Positions 42,112 through 49,796 of a stretch of 49,796 nt of DNA are shown here, piece by piece. The DNA is from UBA2256 sp964531105 (GTDB lineage Bacteria > Spirochaetota > Spirochaetia > Treponematales > Rectinemataceae). The DNA lies in assembly GCA_964531105.1 (NCBI GenBank), contig CAZHFN010000015.1:1-49796 (forward strand), read 5' to 3'. How positions within the stretch are numbered: position 1 is the first letter of the stretch; each line of letters starts with the position of its first letter. The notes under the pieces were generated by a model. It ran no database searches, had not been told where the DNA came from, and saw only the letters and a program-made list of their open reading frames with translations. A program made the translations under genes and the position numbers.

Positions 42112-44778
42112 ATGCAGCCCCATGAACTTCCGGTATATCAACAGAAAGACAAAATCCTCGCAGCCCTGGCCGACAGCCAGGTCATTGTAGTAGAAAGCCC
42201 CACCGGATCGGGCAAGACCACCCAGCTCCCCATAATTCTCCACGAGGCCGGTTTTTCTTCCAAAGGTCTTATTGGCGTAACCCAGCCCAGGCGCATCGCG
42301 ACCCTTTCGGTGAGTGACTTTATCGGCCGCCAGTTAGGCGTGAAGGTAGGCAACATAGTCGGCTACAAGATGCGTTTTGAAGATAAAACGAGCCCCGAGA
42401 CTAAAATCAAGATAATGACCGACGGAATTCTCCTCCAGGAGATGAAGCTGGATCCCTATCTTTCCAGGTATCAAGTCATCATGGTCGACGAGGCTCATGA
42501 GCGCAGCCTTAACATCGACTTCATCCTGGGCCTTCTCAAGCAAGCCCTGGAGACGAGACCCGACTTCAAGGTGATTATTTCTTCGGCCACAATCAATGCG
42601 GAAGTCTTCTCCGAATATTTTGGAGAGTGCCCAGTCGTGAAGATAGATACACAGACATATCCGGTAACCCTCATCTACGATCCGATCGCTGAATTGTCCG
42701 AAGAGGATGCAAGCAGGATTTCCTCCAGGCAGTTCGGTAAAAAAAGCGATGGAAAGAGCCTCCCCTCTGCGGGCTTGCGCTATAGCGATGAAGCTATGTA
42801 TGACAAAATACTGTCGATTATCGAAAGAAGCCTTGCATCCCGCCAGGAAGGCGAGGAAGGGGATGTTCTGGTATTCCTGCCTGGCGAAAAAACCATTAAG
42901 GACTGTGCTCTCAGACTGTTCCAGAGCTCCATGGCCGGCAAAGTTCACATCGTGCCCCTTTACGCCCGCCTGGGCAAGGATGAACAGGAAAAAGTCTTCG
43001 ACCCCGCTCCGCCGGGAAAAATCAAGGTAGTCATCGCCACCAATATCGCTGAGACCAGCGTAACAATAGACGGCATCACCGTTGTTATCGATTCAGGCCT
43101 GGCCAAGCTATCCTATTACAATCCCCGCAGCTTCACGATCAGCCTTATTGAGACACCGATTGCCAAGGCTTCCTGCAACCAGCGGAAGGGCAGGGCGGGG
43201 CGGACCCGGCCGGGGGTATGCTACAGACTCTATGGCCGCAAAGACTTCGAGAACAGACCGCTTTTTACCACGGAGGAAATATACCGGACCGACCTTTCAG
43301 AAGTAGTACTTCGCATGGCCGAACTGGGGATCAGCGATTTCGAGCGCTTCGATTTCATATCCAAGCCGCCCAAGAGCGGCATAGCCGGCGCTATCGATAT
43401 TCTCAATCTCCTGGACGCCCTCTCCGGCGATCGGAGCCTTTCATCCACGGGCAAGCTGATGTGCGCCTTCCCTCTGCTCCCCAGGCTCTCCAGAATGATT
43501 GTCGAATCCATGCTGCGCTACCCCGAAGTAATCCATGAAACACTGGTAGCGGCTTCTTTCCTGTCCACCATGAGTCCCTACATTCTCCCGCCCGGCGAGG
43601 AAATGGAAGCCAGAAAAGCCCACCACGCCTTCAGAGATCCCATGGGGGACTTTGTCTCCTATCTGCGCATTTACGATGCCTTCATGGCAGCGCCCGACAA
43701 GGGCCGGTTCTGCGAAAACAACTATCTCGACGAACGCACCATGAGGGAAATCCTGCGCATCCGCGAGCAGATGGAGATCATAGTATCCGACTTGGGATTG
43801 CCTATCCTCAGGGGTGGACCCCTGGAGGATTATCTCTGTGCGGTGAGCAGGGGACTAATACAGTTTGTCTGCGCCCGACAGGATAGGGGGCTGTTCAGAT
43901 CTCTTACGGCCGAAAAAATACAGATACATCCCGGATCCGTCATGTTCAGGGAAAATCCAGATTTTATTGTAGCCGGTGAAATAGTCCGAACTACAAGAAT
44001 GTACGCCATGTCAGTCTCACCCCTCTCCAGAAACATTCTCGCGAGAATTTCACCTCTGGTAGCCGATAGGCTTTTAGCTATTTCAGGCGGAAGGTCTGGA
44101 CGCTTCCCATCCGAGGAAAGATCTTCGGCCACAAAGTCCAAAGCCAAGGGCGAGAAGACCTTTGCCGTACCGAGGGAAAGCCTGGGTTTCACTGACACTA
44201 TCCAGCTGGGAGACATCCGCTTCGAACTGGCCAAGGGGAAGGGCAAGAAAAAAATGGCGGTTCTACCCTGGGAGGAATTTAAAAAAGCCAAGGCTGTCTT
44301 GGAAAGAGATTCAGGCCAAGCCTACAAGGGTCTATTAGCCTCCATCCAGGTAGGAGCCTACTCCCTCCTGGAAGGCGAGAAACTGGAGACTATCCTGCGG
44401 ATCAAGGATTGGCTGGATCTGGACAAGGACCTGCAGCGAGATTGGCCTAAGAGCAAAAACTTCGAGATCCTTTCCAAGGATGGGAAGGCCGAATTAGAGA
44501 ATGCAAGCTTCAGCGAATTGGTGGACAAGCTCGACCATATCTTTCAGGTAGCCAAGCCGCATAAGGGCAAGGATAAAAGACTGGGTTTCGTGACACTGTA
44601 TACCGATGGCCAGGGGGTATTCTGGTTCAGGGTTTCCAAGGGCTTCCACACAGCCCTCAACGAGAGCATAGCCAGTCTCGAGGCGCTGATAGATGTCGCC
44701 GACCAGGGAAGCCTGGCTGCAGCGACCAAGGAAAAAATCGGCTCTTTATACAGAAAGCTCAGCGCCTTTTTTGAGTGA
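42112..44778 (+). CDS. hrpA: HrpA-like DEAH-box RNA helicase
   Basis: 888 residues, much shorter than E. coli HrpA (~1300). Motif I SPTGSGKTT at 29-37, Ia TQPRRIA, II DEAH at 125-128, III SSAT at 156-159, V ATNIAETSVTIDGI and VI QRKGRAGRT. A winged-helix/ratchet (HA2) and OB-fold region follow to ~residue 660. The last ~200 residues, with basic linkers (KGKGKKK), match nothing I recognise. Likely acts in RNA or ribosome metabolism. The message may be leaderless. Confidence 0.9.
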   Translation: MQPHELPVYQQKDKILAALADSQVIVVESPTGSGKTTQLPIILHEAGFSSKGLIGVTQPRRIATLSVSDFIGRQLGVKVGNIVGYKMRFEDKTSPETKIKIMTDGILLQEMKLDPYLSRYQVIMVDEAHERSLNIDFILGLLKQALETRPDFKVIISSATINAEVFSEYFGECPVVKIDTQTYPVTLIYDPIAELSEEDASRISSRQFGKKSDGKSLPSAGLRYSDEAMYDKILSIIERSLASRQEGEEGDVLVFLPGEKTIKDCALRLFQSSMAGKVHIVPLYARLGKDEQEKVFDPAPPGKIKVVIATNIAETSVTIDGITVVIDSGLAKLSYYNPRSFTISLIETPIAKASCNQRKGRAGRTRPGVCYRLYGRKDFENRPLFTTEEIYRTDLSEVVLRMAELGISDFERFDFISKPPKSGIAGAIDILNLLDALSGDRSLSSTGKLMCAFPLLPRLSRMIVESMLRYPEVIHETLVAASFLSTMSPYILPPGEEMEARKAHHAFRDPMGDFVSYLRIYDAFMAAPDKGRFCENNYLDERTMREILRIREQMEIIVSDLGLPILRGGPLEDYLCAVSRGLIQFVCARQDRGLFRSLTAEKIQIHPGSVMFRENPDFIVAGEIVRTTRMYAMSVSPLSRNILARISPLVADRLLAISGGRSGRFPSEERSSATKSKAKGEKTFAVPRESLGFTDTIQLGDIRFELAKGKGKKKMAVLPWEEFKKAKAVLERDSGQAYKGLLASIQVGAYSLLEGEKLETILRIKDWLDLDKDLQRDWPKSKNFEILSKDGKAELENASFSELVDKLDHIFQVAKPHKGKDKRLGFVTLYTDGQGVFWFRVSKGFHTALNESIASLEALIDVADQGSLAAATKEKIGSLYRKLSAFFE

Positions 44779-44840
44779 ATAGGCGGAACCGGAGTGGCTG
44801 GCTTTGGGGCGTTTCTTTGGCCGCCCGGCCGGCTGCCGGA

Positions 44841-45563
44841 CTAGACCTTGGTGAAGTAGAGTTCGAAAGCCGGCCGGGACTCCCGCAAAGCCCTGGATTC
44901 GAATTTTGTCTCGGGTCTCCATTCCATTCTGGGTGAAAAACCTTGATATACATTACGCAGCATGCTACATGCGCTCAGGGTTTCAAGCGTGGAGACCGCA
45001 TACTCCTCTATATCTGTGACAAAATAGAGATAAGCCCCAGGCGCCATCCTAGATGCCATGAGTTCGACAGCATCCTGGCGCATTATACGGCGTTTATGGT
45101 GACGCTTTTTGGGCCAGGGATCGGGATAGAAAATGTGGAGCCCATCGAGGCTACCGGGTCCTATCATCTTTTCCAACACTTCCAGAGCGTCGTGCTGAAT
45201 GATTTTCAGATTCATAATCTTTTTGGCGTCGATCTCCATGAGAAGACGACCCACCCCTGGACTGTGCACCTCTACACCCAGGTAGTTGAAGCCAGGCCGT
45301 CCAAGGGCTATTTGCCACGTGGCTTGCCCCATGCCGAACCCAATTTCCATGATAAGCGGCCGGGGCTGGGGGAAGAGTGAATCCAACTGGACGAAGCCCT
45401 CGCTGAAGGGCAGGACATACGCATCGCTTAATTCATCAATGGCCTTTTTCTGGGCTTCCGTCATCCTTCCAGCCCTGAGGACGTAGGTTTTTATGGGCTG
45501 GAAGTTTCCACCCGAGAAGGTCGCACTGGGCTGCCCGGGGGGCGGACTGGAATCCGCGCTCAA
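44841..45563 (-). CDS. trmB: tRNA (guanine-N7-)-methyltransferase TrmB
   Basis: Methylates G46 of tRNAs. 240 residues. SAM motif I LIMEIGFGMGQ (~70-80), GVEVHSPGVGRLL, and the substrate-binding signature FYPDPWPKKRHHKRRI are diagnostic. Its ATG overlaps the hisS stop by 4 nt. Convergent with hrpA; 62 nt between the stops, GC-rich, with no clear terminator. Confidence 0.96.
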   Translation of the reverse strand: MSADSSPPPGQPSATFSGGNFQPIKTYVLRAGRMTEAQKKAIDELSDAYVLPFSEGFVQLDSLFPQPRPLIMEIGFGMGQATWQIALGRPGFNYLGVEVHSPGVGRLLMEIDAKKIMNLKIIQHDALEVLEKMIGPGSLDGLHIFYPDPWPKKRHHKRRIMRQDAVELMASRMAPGAYLYFVTDIEEYAVSTLETLSACSMLRNVYQGFSPRMEWRPETKFESRALRESRPAFELYFTKV

Positions 45564-46879
45564 TTGTGCGACCCTTGTATAAAAGCTGCTAGTTCTCCGA
45601 GAGTCCCGAACTCTTTTGTGGAGCGATTGGATAGGTCGCGAAGAGGGTAGACAGCCCTTTGCTCAGAGGACTCATCCATGAGTAGCGCGTAGGGTATGGC
45701 CTTCTTTTCCGCTAGAGAATATTGGACAAGAAGCCTTTTAGCCTCCGGATATACTTCCACCGAAATGCCCTGGTTTCTCAGCTGCATGGCAATTCCATGA
45801 AGCTTGGATTCGGATACCTCGCCTTGATTGGTGACCAGCAGTTCTGGTTCCTTGCCTTTGCCCGGGGCCTTGCCCAGGGTTTCCATGGCCGCCATAAGCC
45901 TATCCAAGCCCACTGACGCTCCCACGCCGGGCAGGGAGCGGGTTGTATAAAGACCAGCCAATTCGTTATACCGCCCTCCGGAACAGACCGAGCCTATAGA
46001 CGGCATTTCTTGGAGGAATGTTTCAAACACTACACCGGTATAATAGTCGAGACCCCTCGTTATGCTGGGATCTAGATGGAGTGAATCAGCCTTGTTCGCA
46101 GAAAGTACTATTTTGTATACATCTTTAAGTCTAGTGTAGGCCAATAAGGCTTCTGGGTCGTCTTTAGCGCAGAAGGAGAGCATCTTGTCCAGGGTCTTTT
46201 CAAACCCGCTATCGGGCTGGATAAAGTCCAAAACTTCGTCGGCAATGCGGGGGCCGGCTTCGGCTTGAAGAAGCTCCCTGGTTTTCTCCCTCCCGATCTT
46301 TTCCAGTTTGTCCACGCTGCGCAGAATGGCCACCGATTTATCCAGACAGCCCGACCTGGCCAGAAAGCGATTGAAAAGACCCCGGTGATTTATACGGATT
46401 TTGGCATCTCCGGCGTCTAGGGCTTGGATAGCCTGGGCTATGACTAGGACTATATCCGCATCGGCCGAGGGGCTGTCGGTGCCCACAATGTCGAAATCGC
46501 ACTGCATGAATTCCCTGTACCGTCCTCGCTGGGTATTCTCACCGCGCCACACCTTGGCCACATGGTAACGGCGGAAGGGCAGGTAAAGCTCATCCACGTG
46601 CTCGGCCATGAAACGGGCGAAAGGAACGGTTAGATCGAATCGCAGGGCGACTTCACGGCCGCCATTGTCTGCGAAACGGTAGACCTGTTTGTCTGTTTCA
46701 CCCCCTCCCTTGCCCAGGAGTATCTGGGCATACTCCAGTGCGGGTGTATCTATGGGCACGAAACCGAAGGAGCCGAAGACCGCCTCCAGGCGGCTGATGA
46801 GATGCTTTCTCGACCTCTCGGCGTCGGGCAGATAATCGCGGAATCCCTTGAGAACTCGGGGCTCTATTATGTCAGGCAT
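45560..46879 (-). CDS. hisS: Histidyl-tRNA synthetase
   Basis: Class II synthetase, 439 residues. Motif 1 region RVLKGFRDYLPDAER, motif 2 VAKVWRGENTQRGRYREFMQCDFD, and HisRS signatures GLDYYTGVVFE and GGRYNELAG with motif 3 GVGASVGLDRL. A C-terminal anticodon-binding domain follows. GGAGGAAAA precedes the ATG. Translationally coupled to trmB. Confidence 0.97.
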   Translation of the reverse strand: MPDIIEPRVLKGFRDYLPDAERSRKHLISRLEAVFGSFGFVPIDTPALEYAQILLGKGGGETDKQVYRFADNGGREVALRFDLTVPFARFMAEHVDELYLPFRRYHVAKVWRGENTQRGRYREFMQCDFDIVGTDSPSADADIVLVIAQAIQALDAGDAKIRINHRGLFNRFLARSGCLDKSVAILRSVDKLEKIGREKTRELLQAEAGPRIADEVLDFIQPDSGFEKTLDKMLSFCAKDDPEALLAYTRLKDVYKIVLSANKADSLHLDPSITRGLDYYTGVVFETFLQEMPSIGSVCSGGRYNELAGLYTTRSLPGVGASVGLDRLMAAMETLGKAPGKGKEPELLVTNQGEVSESKLHGIAMQLRNQGISVEVYPEAKRLLVQYSLAEKKAIPYALLMDESSEQRAVYPLRDLSNRSTKEFGTLGELAAFIQGSHN

Positions 46880-46905
46880 TTTTCCTCCGAAGCAGAATGG
46901 GCCTA

Positions 46906-46934
46906 ATTATGGGAAATAGCGGCGGTAATTGCAA
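46906..46934 (-). promoter_or_regulatory. Promoter of hisS-trmB
   Basis: On the minus strand TTGCAA (46929-46934), 17-nt spacer, CATAAT (46906-46911). Its -35 lies 3 bp from the -35 of the divergent rpsF promoter, so the two may compete for polymerase. Confidence 0.65.
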
Positions 46935-46937
46935 GTA

Positions 46938-46967
46938 TTGAACAGAAGGCCTTCTTTGTGCTATAAG
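46938..46967 (+). promoter_or_regulatory. Promoter of the rpsF-rplI operon
   Basis: TTGAAC (46938-46943), 18-nt spacer, TATAAG (46962-46967). It gives an ~87-nt leader, long for this window, which contains the hairpin at 47023-47040. Confidence 0.65.
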
Positions 46968-47022
46968 GATTCTCCCTCTTTATTCAGGCCCTTTTCCTTT
47001 CGGATCAGTGCCCGAATCAATC

Positions 47023-47047
47023 GTCCCCCGTATGGGGGACTAGGTCC
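47023..47047 (+). promoter_or_regulatory. Alternative hairpins in the rpsF leader
   Basis: GTCCCCC (47023-47029) pairs perfectly with GGGGGAC (47034-47040) around GTAT. The 3' half also opens a second, exclusive hairpin, GGAC-TAG-GTCC (47037-47047), just before the AGGAGG ribosome site. This could be an autoregulatory site of S6-S18, which is known for this operon in other bacteria, but I cannot match the published motif. Confidence 0.5.
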
Positions 47048-47061
47048 ACGAGGAGGAAAGA

Positions 47062-47343
47062 ATGAGACAATACGAGTTAGTCGTGGTCTTGCCCTCTGAG
47101 GAAGATGCATTCCACAAGGGCAAGGAAGCGGTGATGGCGGATCTGACGCAGTTTGGCGCGGCCGACATCAAGGAAGAGGATATGGGAGACCGAGTGCTCG
47201 CCTATCCAGTGCTGAAACGGGAAAGAGGGCACTTCGTGCTCTACAGACTTTCCCTGGAACCCCAGAGCGTCACCCCCCTGGAAAGAGCTTTCAAGCTCAA
47301 CACTAGCATTCTCAAATATCTGGTGGTCAAAGTAGAGGCTTGA
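47062..47343 (+). CDS. rpsF: 30S ribosomal protein S6
   Basis: 93 residues. MRQYELVVVLPSEE start, DRVLAYPVLKRERGHFVLYRL and the C-terminal LNTSILKYLVVKVE are standard S6. It forms a heterodimer with S18 on the small-subunit platform. AGGAGGAAAG precedes the ATG. First gene of the rpsF-ssb-rpsR-(membrane protein)-rplI cluster. Confidence 0.97.
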   Translation: MRQYELVVVLPSEEDAFHKGKEAVMADLTQFGAADIKEEDMGDRVLAYPVLKRERGHFVLYRLSLEPQSVTPLERAFKLNTSILKYLVVKVEA

Positions 47344-47362
47344 GAAGAAAGGGGAGGTCCAT

Positions 47363-47830
47363 ATGAGCGATATCAACGTCGTAGTCCTGGTGGGACGGCT
47401 TACCAGAGATTCGGAACTCAAATACACGAAGTCGGGTACACCCATTGCCCGGTTTTCACTGGCCATTAACCGTTCGCGAAAGCAGGACGACCAGTGGGTC
47501 GATGAAGCGAATTTTTTCGATGTCGACTTCTGGGGGAAGGGCGCCGAAGGTGTTAACCGCTACCTTACCAAGGGGCAGCAGGTGGCCGTCGAAGGCGAGC
47601 TCAAACAGGATCGCTGGGAACAGGACGGACAGCCCCGTAGCAAGGTAATCGTAAACGCCACCAATGTGCGCTTGATGGGAAGCCCCTCCGGAAATCAGTC
47701 CGGCGGCTATTCCAGCAAGTCCCAGCCCACTGGGGTTGCCGATGGCGCCTCGGGTCAGCGACAAGGCCCGGGAGCTAATAGCCAGACTGCCGCGTCGATG
47801 GATAATTTCGACGACGACATTCCCTTTTAA
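47363..47830 (+). CDS. ssb: Single-stranded DNA-binding protein
   Basis: 155 residues. The OB fold covers ~1-107 (INVVVLVGRLTRDSELKY, FFDVDFWGKGAEGVNRYL), then a Gly/Ser/Gln-rich linker and the acidic tip DNFDDDIPF that recruits repair and replication partners. GGGGAGG precedes the ATG. It sits between rpsF and rpsR as in most bacteria. Confidence 0.97.
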   Translation: MSDINVVVLVGRLTRDSELKYTKSGTPIARFSLAINRSRKQDDQWVDEANFFDVDFWGKGAEGVNRYLTKGQQVAVEGELKQDRWEQDGQPRSKVIVNATNVRLMGSPSGNQSGGYSSKSQPTGVADGASGQRQGPGANSQTAASMDNFDDDIPF

Positions 47831-47859
47831 AGATTTGTCGCATCACAAGGAGAACACTC

Positions 47860-48177
47860 ATGGCTGACATGAAGGATATGAACGAAGGGCGCTCAAGTCG
47901 CTCTGACATGGATCAAGGCGACGGCCGCAGGGATCAGGACGACAGAGGCGGCCCGCGCAAAGGCAAGGGCTTCTTCAAGAAGAAGGTGTGCAAGTTCTGC
48001 ACCCAGAAAGCCCACATCGACTACAAGGATTCAGATACCCTCAGACGTTATACAACCGAGCGGGGCAAGATTCTTCCCAGAAGGATCACCGGAACATGCT
48101 CCAAGCATCAGCGCGAACTGGCGGTCAATATCAAGAGGGCGAGATCTCTGGCCCTTCTGCCTTACGTAGTAAAATAA
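47860..48177 (+). CDS. rpsR: 30S ribosomal protein S18 with charged N-terminal extension
   Basis: 105 residues. The S18 core starts at ~38 (GFFKKKVCKFC) and includes IDYKDSDTLRRYTTERGKILPRR and the Lys/Arg-rich end. The first ~37 residues are Asp/Arg/Gly-rich and longer than in most S18 proteins. Cysteines CKFC plus TGTC could bind zinc. AAGGAGAA precedes the ATG. Confidence 0.96.
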   Translation: MADMKDMNEGRSSRSDMDQGDGRRDQDDRGGPRKGKGFFKKKVCKFCTQKAHIDYKDSDTLRRYTTERGKILPRRITGTCSKHQRELAVNIKRARSLALLPYVVK

Positions 48178-48191
48178 TTTAGAGGCCTCAG

Positions 48192-49169
48192 TTGGACGAG
48201 CAGGTACAGGTTTCCAGAAGGAGAATTTTCCTCGCCGATGCTTCGGCGGGGCTACTCTCGGGATTACTCTATCTTTCCTACATCCTCTCCTTCGCATTCC
48301 TGGTGCCCGTGCAGCAGGCCTTATACTCCCGAGGCATGAAGGCTGGCCTGGTTTCCTCCCTAGCTGCAGTTTTAGTAATACTGATAGGCACAGTAACCCG
48401 GATGGTTCAACTCAAAGCTTTCGCCTTGAGCTCCCTCATACCCGGATTGCTGCCGCCTATGCTTCTTCTGGCCGCACTAGTATGGCTCAATGTAAAAACC
48501 CCCAGACTATCCCGGATAGCCAGGCTTCTCCTGGCAGTGCTAGGGCTATCTCTCCTCGCGACGCCCTTCCTGCTACGTATGGGCAAGGATCAGGCCTTTC
48601 TCGCACAGTTGTATGCGTATGTAGAGGCCATGATAGAGTCGGCGGGGATTCTCGAAGAGTCACCGGTAATGGCAACGGAACTGGTAAACCGCTCCCTGAG
48701 AATTCTAGGCTCGGGCTTTTCCGCCTTTATTCTTCTAACCCTGGCCGCCAGTTGGTATGTGGGCAGCATCATGGCTTATAAAGGCCGTAATCTCATAACC
48801 CAAGCCATAGACAAGCCTGCCCAGCTCTCGGCCTTCAGGACGCCTGGGATTGTGCTCTGGCCTGGTCTGGCGGTCTGGACCCTTTTATTCATCATGCTCA
48901 TCACTAAAACCCAGGGCCTGGGTTCTCTCATTGTGTGGAACCTCTCCCTCTGCGCAGCCGCTCTCTATGGGCTTCAGGGACTCGGAGTAGTAACCCACCT
49001 TTTGCAGAAACCTTCAGTGCCCGGGATCTTCAGGCTGCTGGCCCCCCTTGTGGCGGTCACAGCCCTCTTCAATACGGCCACAAGCGCCGTGATCTTGATT
49101 GCCTTGCCCTTACTGGGCATTACCGAGGTATGGATTCCATACCGCAACTTAAAAGGAGCTTCCACATGA
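48192..49169 (+). CDS. Polytopic membrane protein, YybS/DUF2232-like
   Basis: 325 residues with about eight hydrophobic helices (for example LLSGLLYLSYILSFAFLVP and LLPPMLLLAALVWL). TTG start with AGAGG 6 nt upstream. It lies between rpsR and rplI, the place occupied by yybS in Firmicutes, and has the same length and topology; this position is the main reason for the call. Function is unknown. Its stop overlaps the rplI ATG (ATGA). Confidence 0.72.
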   Translation: MDEQVQVSRRRIFLADASAGLLSGLLYLSYILSFAFLVPVQQALYSRGMKAGLVSSLAAVLVILIGTVTRMVQLKAFALSSLIPGLLPPMLLLAALVWLNVKTPRLSRIARLLLAVLGLSLLATPFLLRMGKDQAFLAQLYAYVEAMIESAGILEESPVMATELVNRSLRILGSGFSAFILLTLAASWYVGSIMAYKGRNLITQAIDKPAQLSAFRTPGIVLWPGLAVWTLLFIMLITKTQGLGSLIVWNLSLCAAALYGLQGLGVVTHLLQKPSVPGIFRLLAPLVAVTALFNTATSAVILIALPLLGITEVWIPYRNLKGAST

Positions 49170-49756
49170 AAGTGATCCTGAATCAGGATGTCCCCAACCT
49201 AGGGGAGATCGGCGACGTAAAGGAAGTCGCTCCGGGCTATGCCCGTAACTTCTTGCTTCCCCGCGATCTGGCGGTGGCCTTCAACGCCAAGAGCGTCCAG
49301 ATGTTCGAGCACAGGAAAAATGAGATACTGGCTATCAAAGAGGCCAAGCGCAAGGATTCATTCTCTCTCAAAGAGAAAATCGAAGCCGAAGAGCTTTCTA
49401 TCACCATGCCCGCCGGCGCTAACGGCAAGCTCTATGGAGCGGTGACCAACGCCACGATAGCCGATGAATTCCTCAAGAAGGGCATCGAAGTCGATCGCAA
49501 GAAGATCGAAGTGCCAGGCCGCTCCATCAAGAGCGTGGGCAGCTATAAGGTCATAATCCATCTTTATGATAAGGATGAGGCCTTGGTGAAACTCACCATA
49601 ATCGGCCAGGAAGTGAAGGCGGAAAAAACCGAAGACAGCGATCAGCCCAAGAAGCTGAGGCAGCGCAAACCCAGGGTAGAAGCCGCCGAGCCTGTAACCG
49701 ATGAGGAGCAGGCAGCTGCATTCGAAGCAGCGGTGAATGCCGGTCGCTTGAACTAA
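49166..49756 (+). CDS. rplI: 50S ribosomal protein L9
   Basis: 196 residues. The N-terminal domain reads MKVILNQDVPNLGEIGDVKEV and PGYARNFLLPRDLA, then a long connecting helix and the C-terminal domain (GKLYGAVTNATIADEFLKKG). About 45 extra C-terminal residues (Lys/Arg then Glu/Ala-rich) extend past the usual ~150. AAAAGGAGC sits 7 nt before this ATG, so longer in-frame starts inside the upstream gene are rejected. The last 40 nt of the window hold nothing recognisable. Confidence 0.96.
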   Translation: MKVILNQDVPNLGEIGDVKEVAPGYARNFLLPRDLAVAFNAKSVQMFEHRKNEILAIKEAKRKDSFSLKEKIEAEELSITMPAGANGKLYGAVTNATIADEFLKKGIEVDRKKIEVPGRSIKSVGSYKVIIHLYDKDEALVKLTIIGQEVKAEKTEDSDQPKKLRQRKPRVEAAEPVTDEEQAAAFEAAVNAGRLN

Positions 49757-49796
49757 TACGCCATATTCATCTCCCCGGCTGGCCCCTGCCGTGCGG

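Overview
The window is a dense, housekeeping-rich bacterial chromosome segment. Gene order and protein character fit a spirochaete (Spirochaetota, Treponema-like): spoVG, an L25/Ctc protein, a long obgE-nadD-yqeK-lytR-rsfS operon, FtsH beside TilS, and an IspG whose N-terminus looks treponemal. This assignment is from recalled family resemblance only; no search was run. Coding density is very high, many genes overlap by 1-11 nt, and there is no gene-free stretch longer than about 230 nt. No CRISPR array, insertion sequence, prophage or rRNA operon was seen.

Layout. 1-2.1 kb: ispG (isoprenoid synthesis), then on the other strand an ArsR-type regulator and a small degenerate receiver-like protein. 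2.2-5.6 kb: mfd. 5.6-10.2 kb (minus): an accessory-looking operon led by a specialised NusG paralogue, followed by the three subunits of a molybdenum hydroxylase of the xanthine dehydrogenase family and an RsmI-type methylase. 10.3-14.2 kb: ligA and argS. 14.3-18.9 kb: rplU-rpmA, terminator, then obgE-nadD-yqeK-lytR-rsfS. 18.9-19.6 kb: a cluster of three inverted repeats, a bidirectional terminator and a gene for an extremely acidic protein. 19.6-27 kb: ispE, spoVG, tRNA-Gln, rplY, tilS, ftsH and a lipoprotein serine protease. 27-29 kb: a hybrid histidine kinase. 29-35.7 kb (minus): secA-rqcH and an ABC importer (binding protein, permease, ATPase). 35.8-39.1 kb: a lipoprotein of unknown function, nnrE/nnrD fusion, mutT. 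39.2-42 kb (minus): an SLC13/ArsB-type permease, xseA, xseB. 42.1-44.8 kb: an HrpA-like helicase. 44.8-46.9 kb (minus): hisS-trmB. 47-49.8 kb: rpsF-ssb-rpsR-(YybS-like)-rplI.

Working together. Translation dominates: L21, L27, S6, S18, L9, L25, ArgRS, HisRS, TilS, TrmB, tRNA-Gln, ObgE, RsfS and RqcH. DNA maintenance is represented by Mfd, LigA, ExoVII, Ssb and MutT, and envelope functions by SecA, FtsH, the DegP-like lipoprotein and the LCP-domain protein. The most unusual points are: several genes (ligA, ispE, secA, hrpA, the permease) whose best promoter ends 6-8 nt before the start codon, suggesting leaderless mRNAs; two tandem DnaA-box-like 9-mers on the obgE promoter; the NusG-paralogue-led molybdenum hydroxylase operon with altered active-site loops; the acidic protein with regularly spaced aromatics; and the triple inverted-repeat cluster. 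All functions are assigned from motifs read by eye.
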